Shown here: positions 25,085 to 32,901 of the stretch, piece after piece
Position numbering within the stretch: the stretch's first letter is position 1
Layout of the letters: every line of letters starts with the position of its first letter
Origin: Pseudomonadota bacterium
GTDB taxonomy: Bacteria; Desulfobacterota; Desulfobacteria; Desulfobacterales; Desulfobacteraceae
Assembly: GCA_018821715.1 (NCBI GenBank)
Contig: JAHJLN010000174.1
Span: forward strand, 1 to 42,061
DNA length: 42,061 nucleotides
Direction of reading: 5' to 3'
Made by a program: the position numbers and the translations under genes
The notes under the pieces: model-generated
Told to the model about the DNA's origin: nothing
What the model saw: only the letters and a program-made list of their open reading frames with translations
Databases searched by the model: none

Positions 25085-25337
25085 ATTTGCCGATGCCATA
25101 AAAAAAGCGCGATCGGAATTGGGAACCATTCTTGGACTTGAGCTGGAATCCACCATCAGTGCACAGCCTGATGGAGATGGGTGGCGGATAACCCTGGAAG
25201 CACTTGAAAAAAAATCCATCCCGGACAGCATGGATATCCTGGGGATTTTTGAAGTCAACCTGGATGCCGATGGAAATATTTCCGAATTCAACCGGGTCAG
25301 GATGCGAAAGCGAATTGATATGGATGAGAATGTATAA
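25074..25337 (+). CDS. gvpO: gas vesicle protein GvpO, 87 aa
   Basis: The pattern FADAIKKARSELGTILGLEL, DGDGWRITLEALEKKSIPDS, then DILGIFEVNLDADGNISEFN, matches the GvpO family (IPDS, and a DxLG-x-(Y/F)-EV-x-LDADG core). GvpO is a small cytosolic accessory protein required for vesicle formation in haloarchaea and actinomycetes; its molecular task is unclear. AAAAGGAG inside the end of gvpG provides the ribosome binding site. It falls at the place where the Serratia cluster has gvpW. Confidence 0.88.
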   Translation: MALKFADAIKKARSELGTILGLELESTISAQPDGDGWRITLEALEKKSIPDSMDILGIFEVNLDADGNISEFNRVRMRKRIDMDENV

Positions 25338-25370
25338 AAAACTTTAAACCAATTAAATAAAAAGCGAGAT

Positions 25371-25739
25371 ATGCAAATGGGACTGGAACCCTCCAAGGAA
25401 AATTTTGGAAGCCTGGCGGATGTCATTGACAGACTTCTTGATAAAGGCCTGGTCATTAACGCGGATATTGCCGTATCCGTAGCCGGTGTTGAACTGCTGG
25501 GAATTAAAATCAGAGCGGCTTTATCATCTTTTGAGACGGCTGCAAAATATGGATTGGAGTTTCCTTCCGGCACAAAGCTTTCAACCCCTGCATGGCAAGA
25601 GGCACTCACAGCCAAGGAGTATTGTCCTCAATGTGAAAAGAAAGTGGCAATCGCCGATCTGATGAGTGATGGATGTCCCTGGTGCGGCTGGATAAGTGCC
25701 AGGACAAACCCATTGAACCCTGCCATTAAAACGTCATGA
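25371..25739 (+). CDS. gvpJ: GvpA/GvpJ family protein with C-terminal zinc ribbon, 122 aa
   Basis: Residues 13-62 are a GvpA/J fold (SLADVIDRLLDKGLVINADI, then AVSVAGVELLGIKIRAALSS). Residues 84-107 add a CxxC-x13-CxxC module (C85, C88, C102, C105: EYCPQCEKKV and GCPWCGW), read as a zinc ribbon or rubredoxin-like knuckle. GvpJ proteins are minor wall or tip components; a metal-binding tail is not part of standard GvpA/J. It may anchor the protein to a partner or sense metal or redox state. An ATG at 25377 is an alternative start. Confidence 0.88.
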   Translation: MQMGLEPSKENFGSLADVIDRLLDKGLVINADIAVSVAGVELLGIKIRAALSSFETAAKYGLEFPSGTKLSTPAWQEALTAKEYCPQCEKKVAIADLMSDGCPWCGWISARTNPLNPAIKTS

Positions 25740-25752
25740 AAAAGGAAAATCC

Positions 25753-26055
25753 ATGGCCCTTGATATTGATGAAAAAAATTTAAAACACGGGGTTTTAGGC
25801 CTGGTTATCGCCCTGGTGGAAGTGATTCAGGAAGCCATGAATCTCCAGGCCATGAAAAGAATGGAAAAAGGCTCCTTAACTCAAACTGAAATCCACCGCC
25901 TGGGGAATGCATTAATGGAGCTGGATCAGGCCATCGCCGAGATTAAAATCCAGCAGGGGATATCGGAAACCGTCAAATCCGTAAGGGATGGTCTGGATGA
26001 TATTGTAGATGATGTCATCAACCAGATGATCAATCCTTGCAAGTGGCGTGCATAA
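25753..26055 (+). CDS. gvpK: gas vesicle protein GvpK, 100 aa
   Basis: A typical GvpK: IDEKNLKHGVLGLVIALVEV, then IQEAMNLQAMKRMEKGSLTQ and a helical tail with MELDQAIAEIKIQQGI. GvpK is a small conserved accessory protein encoded beside gvpJ in most clusters. The start has AAAGGAA upstream and lies 13 bp after the preceding stop. The length is within the family range. Confidence 0.93.
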   Translation: MALDIDEKNLKHGVLGLVIALVEVIQEAMNLQAMKRMEKGSLTQTEIHRLGNALMELDQAIAEIKIQQGISETVKSVRDGLDDIVDDVINQMINPCKWRA

Positions 26056-26067
26056 AAGGAATATGAC

Positions 26068-27090
26068 ATGGAAGAGATCATCCGACAGATGGTTCAAAAC
26101 CAGATCCGGGACATCCTTGATCATAACCGGGAAACGATTTCAAGGATCGTTAAAAAAAGCATCATGCCGGAACTTTATAAGATAGTGCAGGATGAAATCC
26201 ACAGAGAATTTCTGGCCATTGCTAACATACAATCTCCTTTGTCTGATCAGGATCTGACAGCCAAAGGGAGTTCGGATTTGGACCTGCAAAAAGAGAATCG
26301 TCATGTTATTCAACAAAGCTCGCCTAATGGACAGGGGAAATACCTCTATTGTATCGTTAAAGGCAATGAGGATCAAAAATTTGACCAGATTGGCATTGAT
26401 GGCAATAGAGTTTATCCCCTTTATCATAAGGATTTGGCTGCCATTATTCATGACTGCACTGCCAAACCCTATACGTCCAATGAAGAAAAGACAGTGGCCC
26501 AGTGGGTCATGACCCATCAAAAAGTGATTGAAAAGGCCTGGGAAACCTATGGCGTTGTGGTTCCGGCATCCTTTGACACCATTATCATCGGAGATAAAAA
26601 AGCGACAGACCAGGAAAATTTAAAAAAGTGGCTTGAAGATCACCATGACGATCTCCTGGCAAAAATGGAAAAATTTTCCGGCAAGGCTGAATATGGGATA
26701 AAGGTCTTCTGGAATGCAAATCAAATGGGGGAAAGGATTTCCAGGGAAAATGAGCAGATTAGAATGATTAATGAAGAATGCAGGTCAAAATCCAAGGGGA
26801 GTGCATACATGTACCGGAAAAAATTGGAAAACCTGTTGAAAAAAGAACTGGAAAATAAAGCGGAATATTATTTTAAGGAATTCTACAATAAAATTAAGGC
26901 CCATGTGGATGATATTAAAATAGATAAGATAAAAAACAAGTCTTCTGATCAACAGATGATCATGAATCTTGCCTGCCTCATGCCCATGGCAAACAATCCC
27001 CTCCTGGGGGATGCACTTGAAAAAATTGATCAGATGGAGTCTTTTTCCGTGCAGTACACCGGTCCCTGGCCCCCCTATAGTTTTGTGTAA
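26068..27090 (+). CDS. gvpL: GvpF/GvpL family protein with N-terminal helical extension (copy 4), 340 aa
   Basis: Residues 1-52 form a helical extension (IIRQMVQNQIRDILDHNRET, IMPELYKIVQDEIHREFLAI), followed by a low-complexity linker to about 88. The GvpF/L domain then starts GKYLYCIVKGNEDQKFDQIG and ends YTGPWPPYSFV. The extension may mediate partner binding or oligomerisation. This location between gvpK and a third gvpA-like gene is that of gvpX in the Serratia cluster. A weak AAAGGAA precedes the start. Confidence 0.9.
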   Translation: MEEIIRQMVQNQIRDILDHNRETISRIVKKSIMPELYKIVQDEIHREFLAIANIQSPLSDQDLTAKGSSDLDLQKENRHVIQQSSPNGQGKYLYCIVKGNEDQKFDQIGIDGNRVYPLYHKDLAAIIHDCTAKPYTSNEEKTVAQWVMTHQKVIEKAWETYGVVVPASFDTIIIGDKKATDQENLKKWLEDHHDDLLAKMEKFSGKAEYGIKVFWNANQMGERISRENEQIRMINEECRSKSKGSAYMYRKKLENLLKKELENKAEYYFKEFYNKIKAHVDDIKIDKIKNKSSDQQMIMNLACLMPMANNPLLGDALEKIDQMESFSVQYTGPWPPYSFV

Positions 27091-27095
27091 CCATT

Positions 27096-27374
27096 ATGGA
27101 ACCCACATCATATACAAAAGCCACCCTGGTCGACCTGTTGGACAGGGTGCTGGACAAGGGGATTGTGATCCATGCTGAAATCATTGTCTCTGTTGCCGGC
27201 ATCCCTTTGATTGGTGTGAACCTTAAGGCTGCCCTGGCGGGAATGGAAACAATGCTCGAATATGGGATGATGGAAGAATTGGATAAGCGTATCAGGTCCC
27301 AGGCCATGGAAAATGAGAAGGAAAAGTTAAGAAAAGACAATAAGGAGTATTTATGGGAAGAGCAGTCGGTATAG
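27096..27374 (+). CDS. GvpA/GvpJ/GvpS-like minor gas vesicle protein, 92 aa
   Basis: The family core is present: TLVDLLDRVLDKGIVIHAEI, then IVSVAGIPLIGVNLKAALAG. A charged C-terminal tail (DKRIRSQAMENEKEKLRKDN) is longer than in GvpA and typical of GvpJ/M/S. It is probably a minor wall or nucleation component. It starts 5 bp after the previous stop and overlaps the Hsp70 start by 22 bp. It is the last intact gvp gene before the transposon junction. Confidence 0.9.
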   Translation: MEPTSYTKATLVDLLDRVLDKGIVIHAEIIVSVAGIPLIGVNLKAALAGMETMLEYGMMEELDKRIRSQAMENEKEKLRKDNKEYLWEEQSV

Positions 27375-27484
27375 ATCTTGGTACATCCTTTTGTGTTGCC
27401 GCAGTCATTGAGAATAAACTGCCTGTGGTTGTTCCCAATCGGGACGTGGCAACGATTCCTTCCATATTGTGCATTATAGATTAA
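27353..27484 (+). pseudogene. dnaK: 5' remnant of an Hsp70/DnaK gene, cut by the Tn3-family transposon
   Basis: The frame reads GRAVGIDLGTSFCVAAVIEN followed by KLPVVVPN, the phosphate-1 loop and start of the Hsp70 nucleotide-binding domain. Twenty-nine native codons remain (to about 27440). The following codons belong to the transposon's terminal inverted repeat, and a stop arrives at 27482. A normal Hsp70 has about 600 residues, so the product is inactive. TAAGGAG 6 nt upstream and overlap with the previous gene show that it was the next gene of the gvp operon. It was the natural partner of the J-domain protein at 22368. Confidence 0.85.
27441..27478 (+). repeat. left 38-bp terminal inverted repeat of the Tn3-family transposon
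   Basis: It begins GGGACGTGGCAACGATTCCT at 27441 and differs from the right repeat (32864-32901, read on the minus strand) at only 3 of 38 positions (4, 5 and 23). Length and GGG start fit the Tn3 family. Confidence 0.88.
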
Positions 27485-27546
27485 TATTTCTTTTATTATT
27501 AATAGGTTATAGTCGAAAAAACTAACGTATTATTCTGTGTTTTGCG

Positions 27547-27840
27547 TCAAACAGCAAATTCAATCATATCATAATTGTTTAAATCAATTTCTTGCCGAGC
27601 TTTCCAAAGATCATAGTTATCTTGCATGAGCAACCAACTTTCAGGTGACCTGCCCAGTACAACAGATAATTTTAGTGCCATCGCCGGTGAAACATCGGTT
27701 TTGCTGTTTATTAACCGGCTTATTAATCCTGGACTTACCTGTAATTTCCGAGCTAATTCGTTAGATCCGATATTAAAAGGATCTAAATATACTCTCTTAA
27801 TAAATGCCCCTGGGTGCATGGGGTTATGTTGAATAGTCAT
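27547..27840 (-). CDS. higA: HigA-type antitoxin, 97 aa
   Basis: A Xre-type helix-turn-helix protein of the HigA/VapI kind: NPMHPGAFIKRVYLDPFNIG, then ELARKLQVSPGLISRLINSK and the WLLMQDNYDLWKARQE tail that is typical of HigA. It neutralises the upstream-encoded HigB-type nuclease and represses the operon. It starts 11 bp after the toxin stop. It is carried inside the Tn3 element, where it may stabilise it. Confidence 0.92.
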   Translation of the reverse strand: MTIQHNPMHPGAFIKRVYLDPFNIGSNELARKLQVSPGLISRLINSKTDVSPAMALKLSVVLGRSPESWLLMQDNYDLWKARQEIDLNNYDMIEFAV

Positions 27841-27851
27841 TTTAATTTCTC

Positions 27852-28130
27852 CTAATGATAATCTTCATAATTGACCACATAGGCATGACCATCTTTAAAC
27901 TCAAAGACAACCCGCCAGTTACCGCTTACATTAACTGCCCACAATCCTACGCGATCACCTTTAAGCGAGTGCAATCTCCATCCTGGGATATCCATATCTT
28001 CAATATTAAGGGCAGTGTGTAATGCTTGTAATCGTTCCTCTAACCTTGGGGCATGTTGAGGATTTATACCAGCGGTACTTCCAGTGGTGAAAAAACGTTT
28101 TAATCCTTTGTGCTTAAAGGTTTTTATCAT
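27852..28130 (-). CDS. higB: HigB/RelE-type toxin, 92 aa
   Basis: A RelE-superfamily ribosome-dependent mRNA nuclease of the HigB (plasmid killer) type: IKTFKHKGLKRFFTTGSTAG, the block IPGWRLHSLKGDRVGLWAVN, and the C-terminal NWRVVFEFKDGHAYVVNYED with the usual Arg and Tyr. The toxin gene precedes the antitoxin, the order characteristic of higBA. A sigma-70-type promoter with an overlapping palindrome lies immediately upstream. Confidence 0.92.
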   Translation of the reverse strand: MIKTFKHKGLKRFFTTGSTAGINPQHAPRLEERLQALHTALNIEDMDIPGWRLHSLKGDRVGLWAVNVSGNWRVVFEFKDGHAYVVNYEDYH

Positions 28131-28137
28131 ATAAATT

Positions 28138-28168
28138 AGGATACCAAATTATTTACTGTTGTGCAACA
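28138..28168 (-). promoter_or_regulatory. higBA promoter and probable HigA operator
   Basis: On the minus strand TTGCAC (28166-28161) and TATCCT (28143-28138) are separated by exactly 17 bp. The palindrome TGTTG-N2-CAACA (28157-28168) covers the -35 element, a position suited to autorepression. Confidence 0.65.
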
Positions 28169-28236
28169 CTAAATTGAACTGGCTTCAGGTTTCGATTATG
28201 AAAATCTGCGGATTTCATGTTTTTTCAGGTCCTTTT

Positions 28237-28833
28237 TTAGCTGTCAGGGCAATGTGATTCCTGAAGCTTGAAAAGTTCGGGGTTGAATTCATTCGGGCTC
28301 AGACAGCGAACCGATTCACGTTCGGGCCATACTTTTAAAATGTAGGCAGTAGCATCTGGGGTATCTTCTGCAAGATCGCCGATAACCCAAGTCGGCAAAT
28401 TCATCTTTGAATACTTCTGGTACATCAACCGCGCATAGTCTTCCAGGCTAGCAAGGGTTTGTGTATTTCCCGCGAATATCAACATAGCAACAGGGGCACC
28501 ACACGTCTCACACGGCATGATTTTGCTTTCAACTATATTTTTGTCTGTGGTTGGCATGGGTGTGTGGGGAATCTTTTCAGTACCTTCACCAACAATGGAT
28601 TCCATCTGGTTGGCTATACGCATTCCTATCGGCTCGAAGATCTCTCGACGCTTGGCTGTCATAGGATCGTCCGGATCACCGGTAACATCAAGATTGATCA
28701 TGGTGTTGTTTCCAGTGCCTTTCAGCCGTATGCGTCCGATATCCCCTAAATCCTTATGACGAAAGGTGTACACCCACTGATCTTCAATTCTTTCCTTGGT
28801 TGTCGTTATTTCCGAGGGTAATCGAAATGTCAT
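28237..28833 (-). CDS. hypothetical transposon passenger protein, 198 aa
   Basis: I do not recognise this protein. It has an N-terminal beta-rich part (WVYTFRHKDLGDIGRIRLKG), a central Cys pair in MPCETCGAPVAMLIFAGNTQ that could bind zinc, and a C-terminal part with LPTWVIGDLAED and VWPERESVRCLSPNEFNPEL. It has no signal peptide. GGGAG 9 nt upstream supports the ATG. It lies between higBA and the resolvase, inside the transposon, so it is cargo. Its function is unknown. Confidence 0.6.
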   Translation of the reverse strand: MTFRLPSEITTTKERIEDQWVYTFRHKDLGDIGRIRLKGTGNNTMINLDVTGDPDDPMTAKRREIFEPIGMRIANQMESIVGEGTEKIPHTPMPTTDKNIVESKIMPCETCGAPVAMLIFAGNTQTLASLEDYARLMYQKYSKMNLPTWVIGDLAEDTPDATAYILKVWPERESVRCLSPNEFNPELFKLQESHCPDS

Positions 28834-29050
28834 ATTGTTAATCTCCCTTATACTGTTACAGCTTCCTGAGGTACGGAACCAATTCCTGCAAAATCACGCA
28901 GTATGGAGTATTTTGAGTAATTATCTTATTGTGGTCATAAAAAAACAGGATCATTTCAAACGGTACAGAGGATCACAATTTGCCCCACTGCAAGAATTCT
29001 ATTACAATGGGGGTAACGATAAGCATTGTTACGAAGTGTGCCTCTCGATT

Positions 29051-29650
29051 TCATTCTTCTGGAATTGCCCATTTAAGTTTACCCTGCTCTTTAAGTTTCC
29101 GCTGATAGCGGTAAACGGTCGCTTCACTCACTCCTAAGCCCTTTGCTATTCCTTTTACACTTTTATTTCGGTTTTGTAACGCGTCAAAGGCTAATGTTTC
29201 TTTTTCATCTGTCAATGCTTTAGGGCGGCCTCCGTTTCTCCCTCTTGCTCTTGCAGCAGCAAGACCAGCCATTGTTCTTTCTCTTATCCTGTCTCGTTCA
29301 TGCTCTGCTAATAGCGCAAATATCCCAAACACAAGCCTTCCGTTTGAAGACGTTGTATCAAACAAATCTTCTGTCAAGCTTTTGAATCCAATATTTCTAT
29401 TGCGCAGATCATCAACAATATTCAACAGATCAACTGTTGAGCGTCCCAGCCTGTCAGATTTCCATACAATGAGTGTATCGCCGTCTCTTATATAGTTAAG
29501 GCATTCCTGTAATCCTGGACGATCTGCTTTTGCACCGCTGGCCACATCATAAAAAATCTTGTAGCAATTTATCTTTTTTAAACTGTCTTCCTGTAGTTGA
29601 AGATTTTGCTTGTTGGTACTAACTCGTATATAACCTATGTCTTTGCCCAT
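29051..29650 (-). CDS. tnpR: Tn3-type serine resolvase TnpR, 199 aa
   Basis: A serine recombinase with the nucleophile Ser11 in GYIRVSTNKQNLQLQ, the active-site block VWKSDRLGRSTVDLL, the long E helix (FGIFALLAEHERDRIRERTM) and a C-terminal helix-turn-helix (SVKGIAKGLGVSEATVYRYQ). It resolves cointegrates at the adjacent res region. It is divergent from tnpA across a 196-bp spacer. The length is normal for TnpR-type resolvases. Confidence 0.93.
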   Translation of the reverse strand: MGKDIGYIRVSTNKQNLQLQEDSLKKINCYKIFYDVASGAKADRPGLQECLNYIRDGDTLIVWKSDRLGRSTVDLLNIVDDLRNRNIGFKSLTEDLFDTTSSNGRLVFGIFALLAEHERDRIRERTMAGLAAARARGRNGGRPKALTDEKETLAFDALQNRNKSVKGIAKGLGVSEATVYRYQRKLKEQGKLKWAIPEE

Positions 29651-29846
29651 GAGAATCTCTTTTAATTAATTCTTGATTCAAAATTGTGATAATGCTATCA
29701 AAACCCGTTCTATTTTAGAATTTTGATTGATTGTTTTTGCAATAAGTTTTGAAAGTGAATTTATACGGATTTGAACAAATATTCAATAAAAAATAAAACC
29801 CTGTCAAAAACCAACGTTTTTGATAGACTTGATGAAAAGGTAAAAG
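29651..29846. other. res recombination region between tnpR and tnpA
   Basis: The spacer holds several dyads of one motif: TGTCAAAAAC (29802-29811) facing GTTTTTGATA (29816-29825), and TATCAAAA (29696-29703) facing TTTTGATT (29721-29728), with more TTGAT/ATCAA half-sites between. Multiple resolvase-binding dyads in a divergent tnpR/tnpA spacer are what a res site looks like. The two promoters must also lie here. Exact subsites I, II and III were not assigned. Confidence 0.65.
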
Positions 29847-32819
29847 ATGCCGGCACTCAAAGAAACCGCATATCCCTATTTCCCTAAAAATATAAAGCCA
29901 GAAGAACTGGACAGACTTTACACCCCCACAGTCAAGGAAATTGAATACACAAAAACTTTTACACGAACAAAAGAAGCCAGATATTGTTTTTTGGTGCTTT
30001 TAAAAAGCTTTCAGCGGTTGGGGTACTTCATCCAAGCCTCATCAGTCCCTCTAATAGTTGCAAATCATATCGCAACTGCCATTCATTTTTCCAATTCTAA
30101 AAAAATGTTAAAAAATTATGACCAGTCACGTCTAAAAAGGCAGCATATAAATAAAATCAGATCATTTTTAAAGGTTAAAATCTTTAATAAAGATGCAAGA
30201 AAGTGTTTAAGAAATGCCATGGAAGATGCATCAAAATCAAGACAAGAGCTTGTAGATATTATAAATAGCGGGATTGACGAATTAATACACGATTATTATG
30301 AACTACCTTCATTTAGCACGATCGAAAAAGAAGCAAAGAGATCAAGGGCAGTAACCAACAGGCAAATTTATCAAGAAATTTATGATCGGATTAGCAAAAA
30401 AGATCGTATAAAGATGAATGCTGTTTTAAAAGTAGATCCGGAATCAAAGAGATCGCTCTGGAATGAAGTCCGGCGGGATGCAGGAAAAGCCACGTTGGAA
30501 GAGATAAACAACATTATTAATAAATTGTCCTGGCTTCGAGAAACCACAGGTTTTTCTGACCCATTCGAAGATATACCTTATGTAAAAATAAATCACCTGG
30601 CAGTAGAAGCGAAAACCCTTGATGTTGCCCGCGTTCGTACTGTCACATCATCAAAACGATATTCTTTGATCGCTGCATTAACAAAAGTAACAATTGCCCA
30701 CACAATAGATGATATTTGCGATATTATGATAAAAAAACTGGGCAGTATTCATAACAAAGGCAGAGAGGCCTTAAAAGATTACAATGAAAAAAATCAAGAA
30801 ACGACCGACGCAATTGTTACCAGCTATAAAAATATACATGACTGTGTATCCGGACACGAGTCACCAGAAGAAAAGATTACAAAAATAGAGCGTCATTTTT
30901 TCAGCAACCCAAATCTTGTTGAATATTCAAAAAGCCATTCGATATATGGGGGTAAAAACTATTTTCGTTTTCTTTTGCCGTATTTTAAAAATTATCGAAC
31001 AAAATTTTTCAAGATTCTTGATTCATTGGATCTTAATTCCACAAGTTCCGATCAATCCTTGGAAAAGGCCATAGCATTTGCCCTTTCTCACAAAAAGTCC
31101 AGGACTCCGTGGCTCCCTATCGAAAACGAGCCAATTAATGTCTCATGGATTCCAGACAACTGGTGGTATTTGGTAACTGGCCTGAAGCGTCGAAAACTTC
31201 GCCCCAAGCAAATAAACAGAAGGCAATTTGAACTCTGCCTGTTTTCGCAAATTACTCAAGAACTAAAGAGCGCAGATCTTTGTGTTGAGGGAAGCGAAAA
31301 ATATTCAGACTTCAGAAAACAGCTGATTTCCTGGGAAGAATTCTATAAAAAACTTTCTCGCTATAGCAAGTTGCTTGAACTTCCTGTTGACGTAGATGAT
31401 TTTATTCTTCACCTCCAAAGCCTGTTGGTCTCGGAGGGTGAAAAACTGGATCACTCATATCCGCAAGATCAGGAATTTTCAATTGATGAAAATGGAGAAC
31501 TAAAGCTAAAAAGGCTAAAAGCCAAATCAAAACCCGAATATCTGGATGCGATCTCTCAATTGATAACAAAGCGAATGCCCAAGAGAAATATACTGGATAT
31601 TCTCATTGATACACAAAAAATATTGAACTGGTGTCGGGTTTTTGGACCTGTATCCGGTTTTGAGTCAAAACTGAAAGATCCTATAACCAGCTATATTGTT
31701 ACTAATTTTTGTTATGGCTTTAATCTCGGCCCTGTTCAAACATCCCGATCTCTGCCGATATTAGATCGGAAACAGATCGAGTGGGTAAATCGTCGCCATA
31801 TCACAGAAAAGATGCTTCAAGATGCCATAGACATTTTTATCAACGCGTATAATAAGTTTAGTCTTCCAAAATATTGGGGTGATACATCTTCTGTCTCTGC
31901 GGATGGCACCAGATGGGATGTATACGAAAATAATTTGCTGGCAGAATATCATGTCCGATATGGGAATTATGGTGGTATTGGATATTATCATGTTACAGAC
32001 ACTTATATTGCTTTTTTCTCTCGGTTTATTTCTTGTGGTGTGTTCGAGGGGCATCATATTTTAGATCCATTCTTCCAAAATAAAACAGATATTAAGCCTG
32101 ACACTGTACATTCCGACACCCATGGCCAAAGCCTGGCTATTTTTGGCTTGTCATTTCTGTTAGGAATTAAGTTAATGCCACGTATTGCGAAATGGAAAAA
32201 CCTTAAAATTTTTAAATCTGATGTTGAATCATATATAAATATTGATCCTGTTTTCTCAAAAGAAAAAATAGACTGGGAACTAATCCGTAAACATTTATTT
32301 GACATGATTCGGATTGCCATTTCAATTCAAGAAGGCAAAATTATGCCATCAACAATTTTACGGCGATTAGGAAGTTATAGCCGGAAAAACAAACTTTATT
32401 TTGCTTTTCAAGAATTAGGCAAAGTCATTAGGAGTGCATATCTTCTGAAATACTTGAGAAAACCAGATCTTCGACGTAAAGTAAATCATGCCACCACAGT
32501 TAGTGAAGCCTTTAATGATTTTATTCAATTTGTTACATTTGGGAATCAGGGTATAATTGCCGAAAACACAAGAGATCAACAAAGAAAAATAATAAAATAT
32601 GGCCATTTGGTTGCCAATGCTTTAATCTTTATGAATGTTTACGATCAAAGTACCGTTATGAACGATCTATTAAATGAAGGTGTAAAAATAACTCCGGAAA
32701 TCGCTATAGATTTGAATCCTTATCGGAAAAAACATATAAATCGATTTGGTACCTATTTTTTAGATGAAGAAAGGGAATGTCCGGAAATAGACTATATGTT
32801 AACGGTCGCAGAAACTTGA
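29847..32819 (+). CDS. tnpA: Tn3-family transposase TnpA, 990 aa
   Basis: A full-length Tn3-type DDE transposase (members are usually about 950-1020 residues). The catalytic core shows SADGTRWDVYENNLLAEYHV with the first Asp, GGIGYYHVTDTYIAFFSRFI, and the second Asp in TVHSDTHGQSLAIFGLSFLL, followed by the IKLMPRIAKWKNLKIF block; the Glu lies in the C-terminal helical part. It cuts at the 38-bp ends and drives replicative transposition. AAAAGG precedes the ATG. The reading frame is intact, so the element may still be active. Confidence 0.95.
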   Translation: MPALKETAYPYFPKNIKPEELDRLYTPTVKEIEYTKTFTRTKEARYCFLVLLKSFQRLGYFIQASSVPLIVANHIATAIHFSNSKKMLKNYDQSRLKRQHINKIRSFLKVKIFNKDARKCLRNAMEDASKSRQELVDIINSGIDELIHDYYELPSFSTIEKEAKRSRAVTNRQIYQEIYDRISKKDRIKMNAVLKVDPESKRSLWNEVRRDAGKATLEEINNIINKLSWLRETTGFSDPFEDIPYVKINHLAVEAKTLDVARVRTVTSSKRYSLIAALTKVTIAHTIDDICDIMIKKLGSIHNKGREALKDYNEKNQETTDAIVTSYKNIHDCVSGHESPEEKITKIERHFFSNPNLVEYSKSHSIYGGKNYFRFLLPYFKNYRTKFFKILDSLDLNSTSSDQSLEKAIAFALSHKKSRTPWLPIENEPINVSWIPDNWWYLVTGLKRRKLRPKQINRRQFELCLFSQITQELKSADLCVEGSEKYSDFRKQLISWEEFYKKLSRYSKLLELPVDVDDFILHLQSLLVSEGEKLDHSYPQDQEFSIDENGELKLKRLKAKSKPEYLDAISQLITKRMPKRNILDILIDTQKILNWCRVFGPVSGFESKLKDPITSYIVTNFCYGFNLGPVQTSRSLPILDRKQIEWVNRRHITEKMLQDAIDIFINAYNKFSLPKYWGDTSSVSADGTRWDVYENNLLAEYHVRYGNYGGIGYYHVTDTYIAFFSRFISCGVFEGHHILDPFFQNKTDIKPDTVHSDTHGQSLAIFGLSFLLGIKLMPRIAKWKNLKIFKSDVESYINIDPVFSKEKIDWELIRKHLFDMIRIAISIQEGKIMPSTILRRLGSYSRKNKLYFAFQELGKVIRSAYLLKYLRKPDLRRKVNHATTVSEAFNDFIQFVTFGNQGIIAENTRDQQRKIIKYGHLVANALIFMNVYDQSTVMNDLLNEGVKITPEIAIDLNPYRKKHINRFGTYFLDEERECPEIDYMLTVAET

Positions 32820-32863
32820 TTTTTTTTGGTTATAACCCTTTAGTAATCATACAGATATTGGTT

Positions 32864-32901
32864 TATAATGCACAATATAGAAGGAATCGTTGCCACACCC
32901 C
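32864..32901 (-). repeat. right 38-bp terminal inverted repeat of the Tn3-family transposon
   Basis: Read on the minus strand from 32901 it begins GGGGTGTGGCAACGATTCCT and mirrors the left repeat. It supplies the false C-terminal codons and stop of the TonB-receptor remnant. Confidence 0.88.

Larger units (their letters stand above)
27441..32901. mobile_element. Tn3-family transposon, 5461 bp, at a rearranged junction
   Basis: The element is bounded by 38-bp inverted repeats starting GGG (left) and GGGG (right). It encodes TnpA (29847) and TnpR (29051, divergent) around a res region, plus a HigBA toxin-antitoxin pair and a 198-residue unknown as passengers. The 5 bp outside each end differ (CAATC on the left, ATCCC on the right), so there is no target duplication. 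The left flank is a broken Hsp70 gene and the right flank a broken TonB receptor gene, so the present copy marks a deletion, inversion or recombination between two copies. Confidence 0.88.

Noticed and set aside
29010-29050. GGGGGTAACGATAAGC near the resolvase gene as a possible transposon end
   Set aside because: No matching inverted copy exists at the tnpA side, and a convincing 38-bp pair at 27441-27478 and 32864-32901 encloses the whole element.
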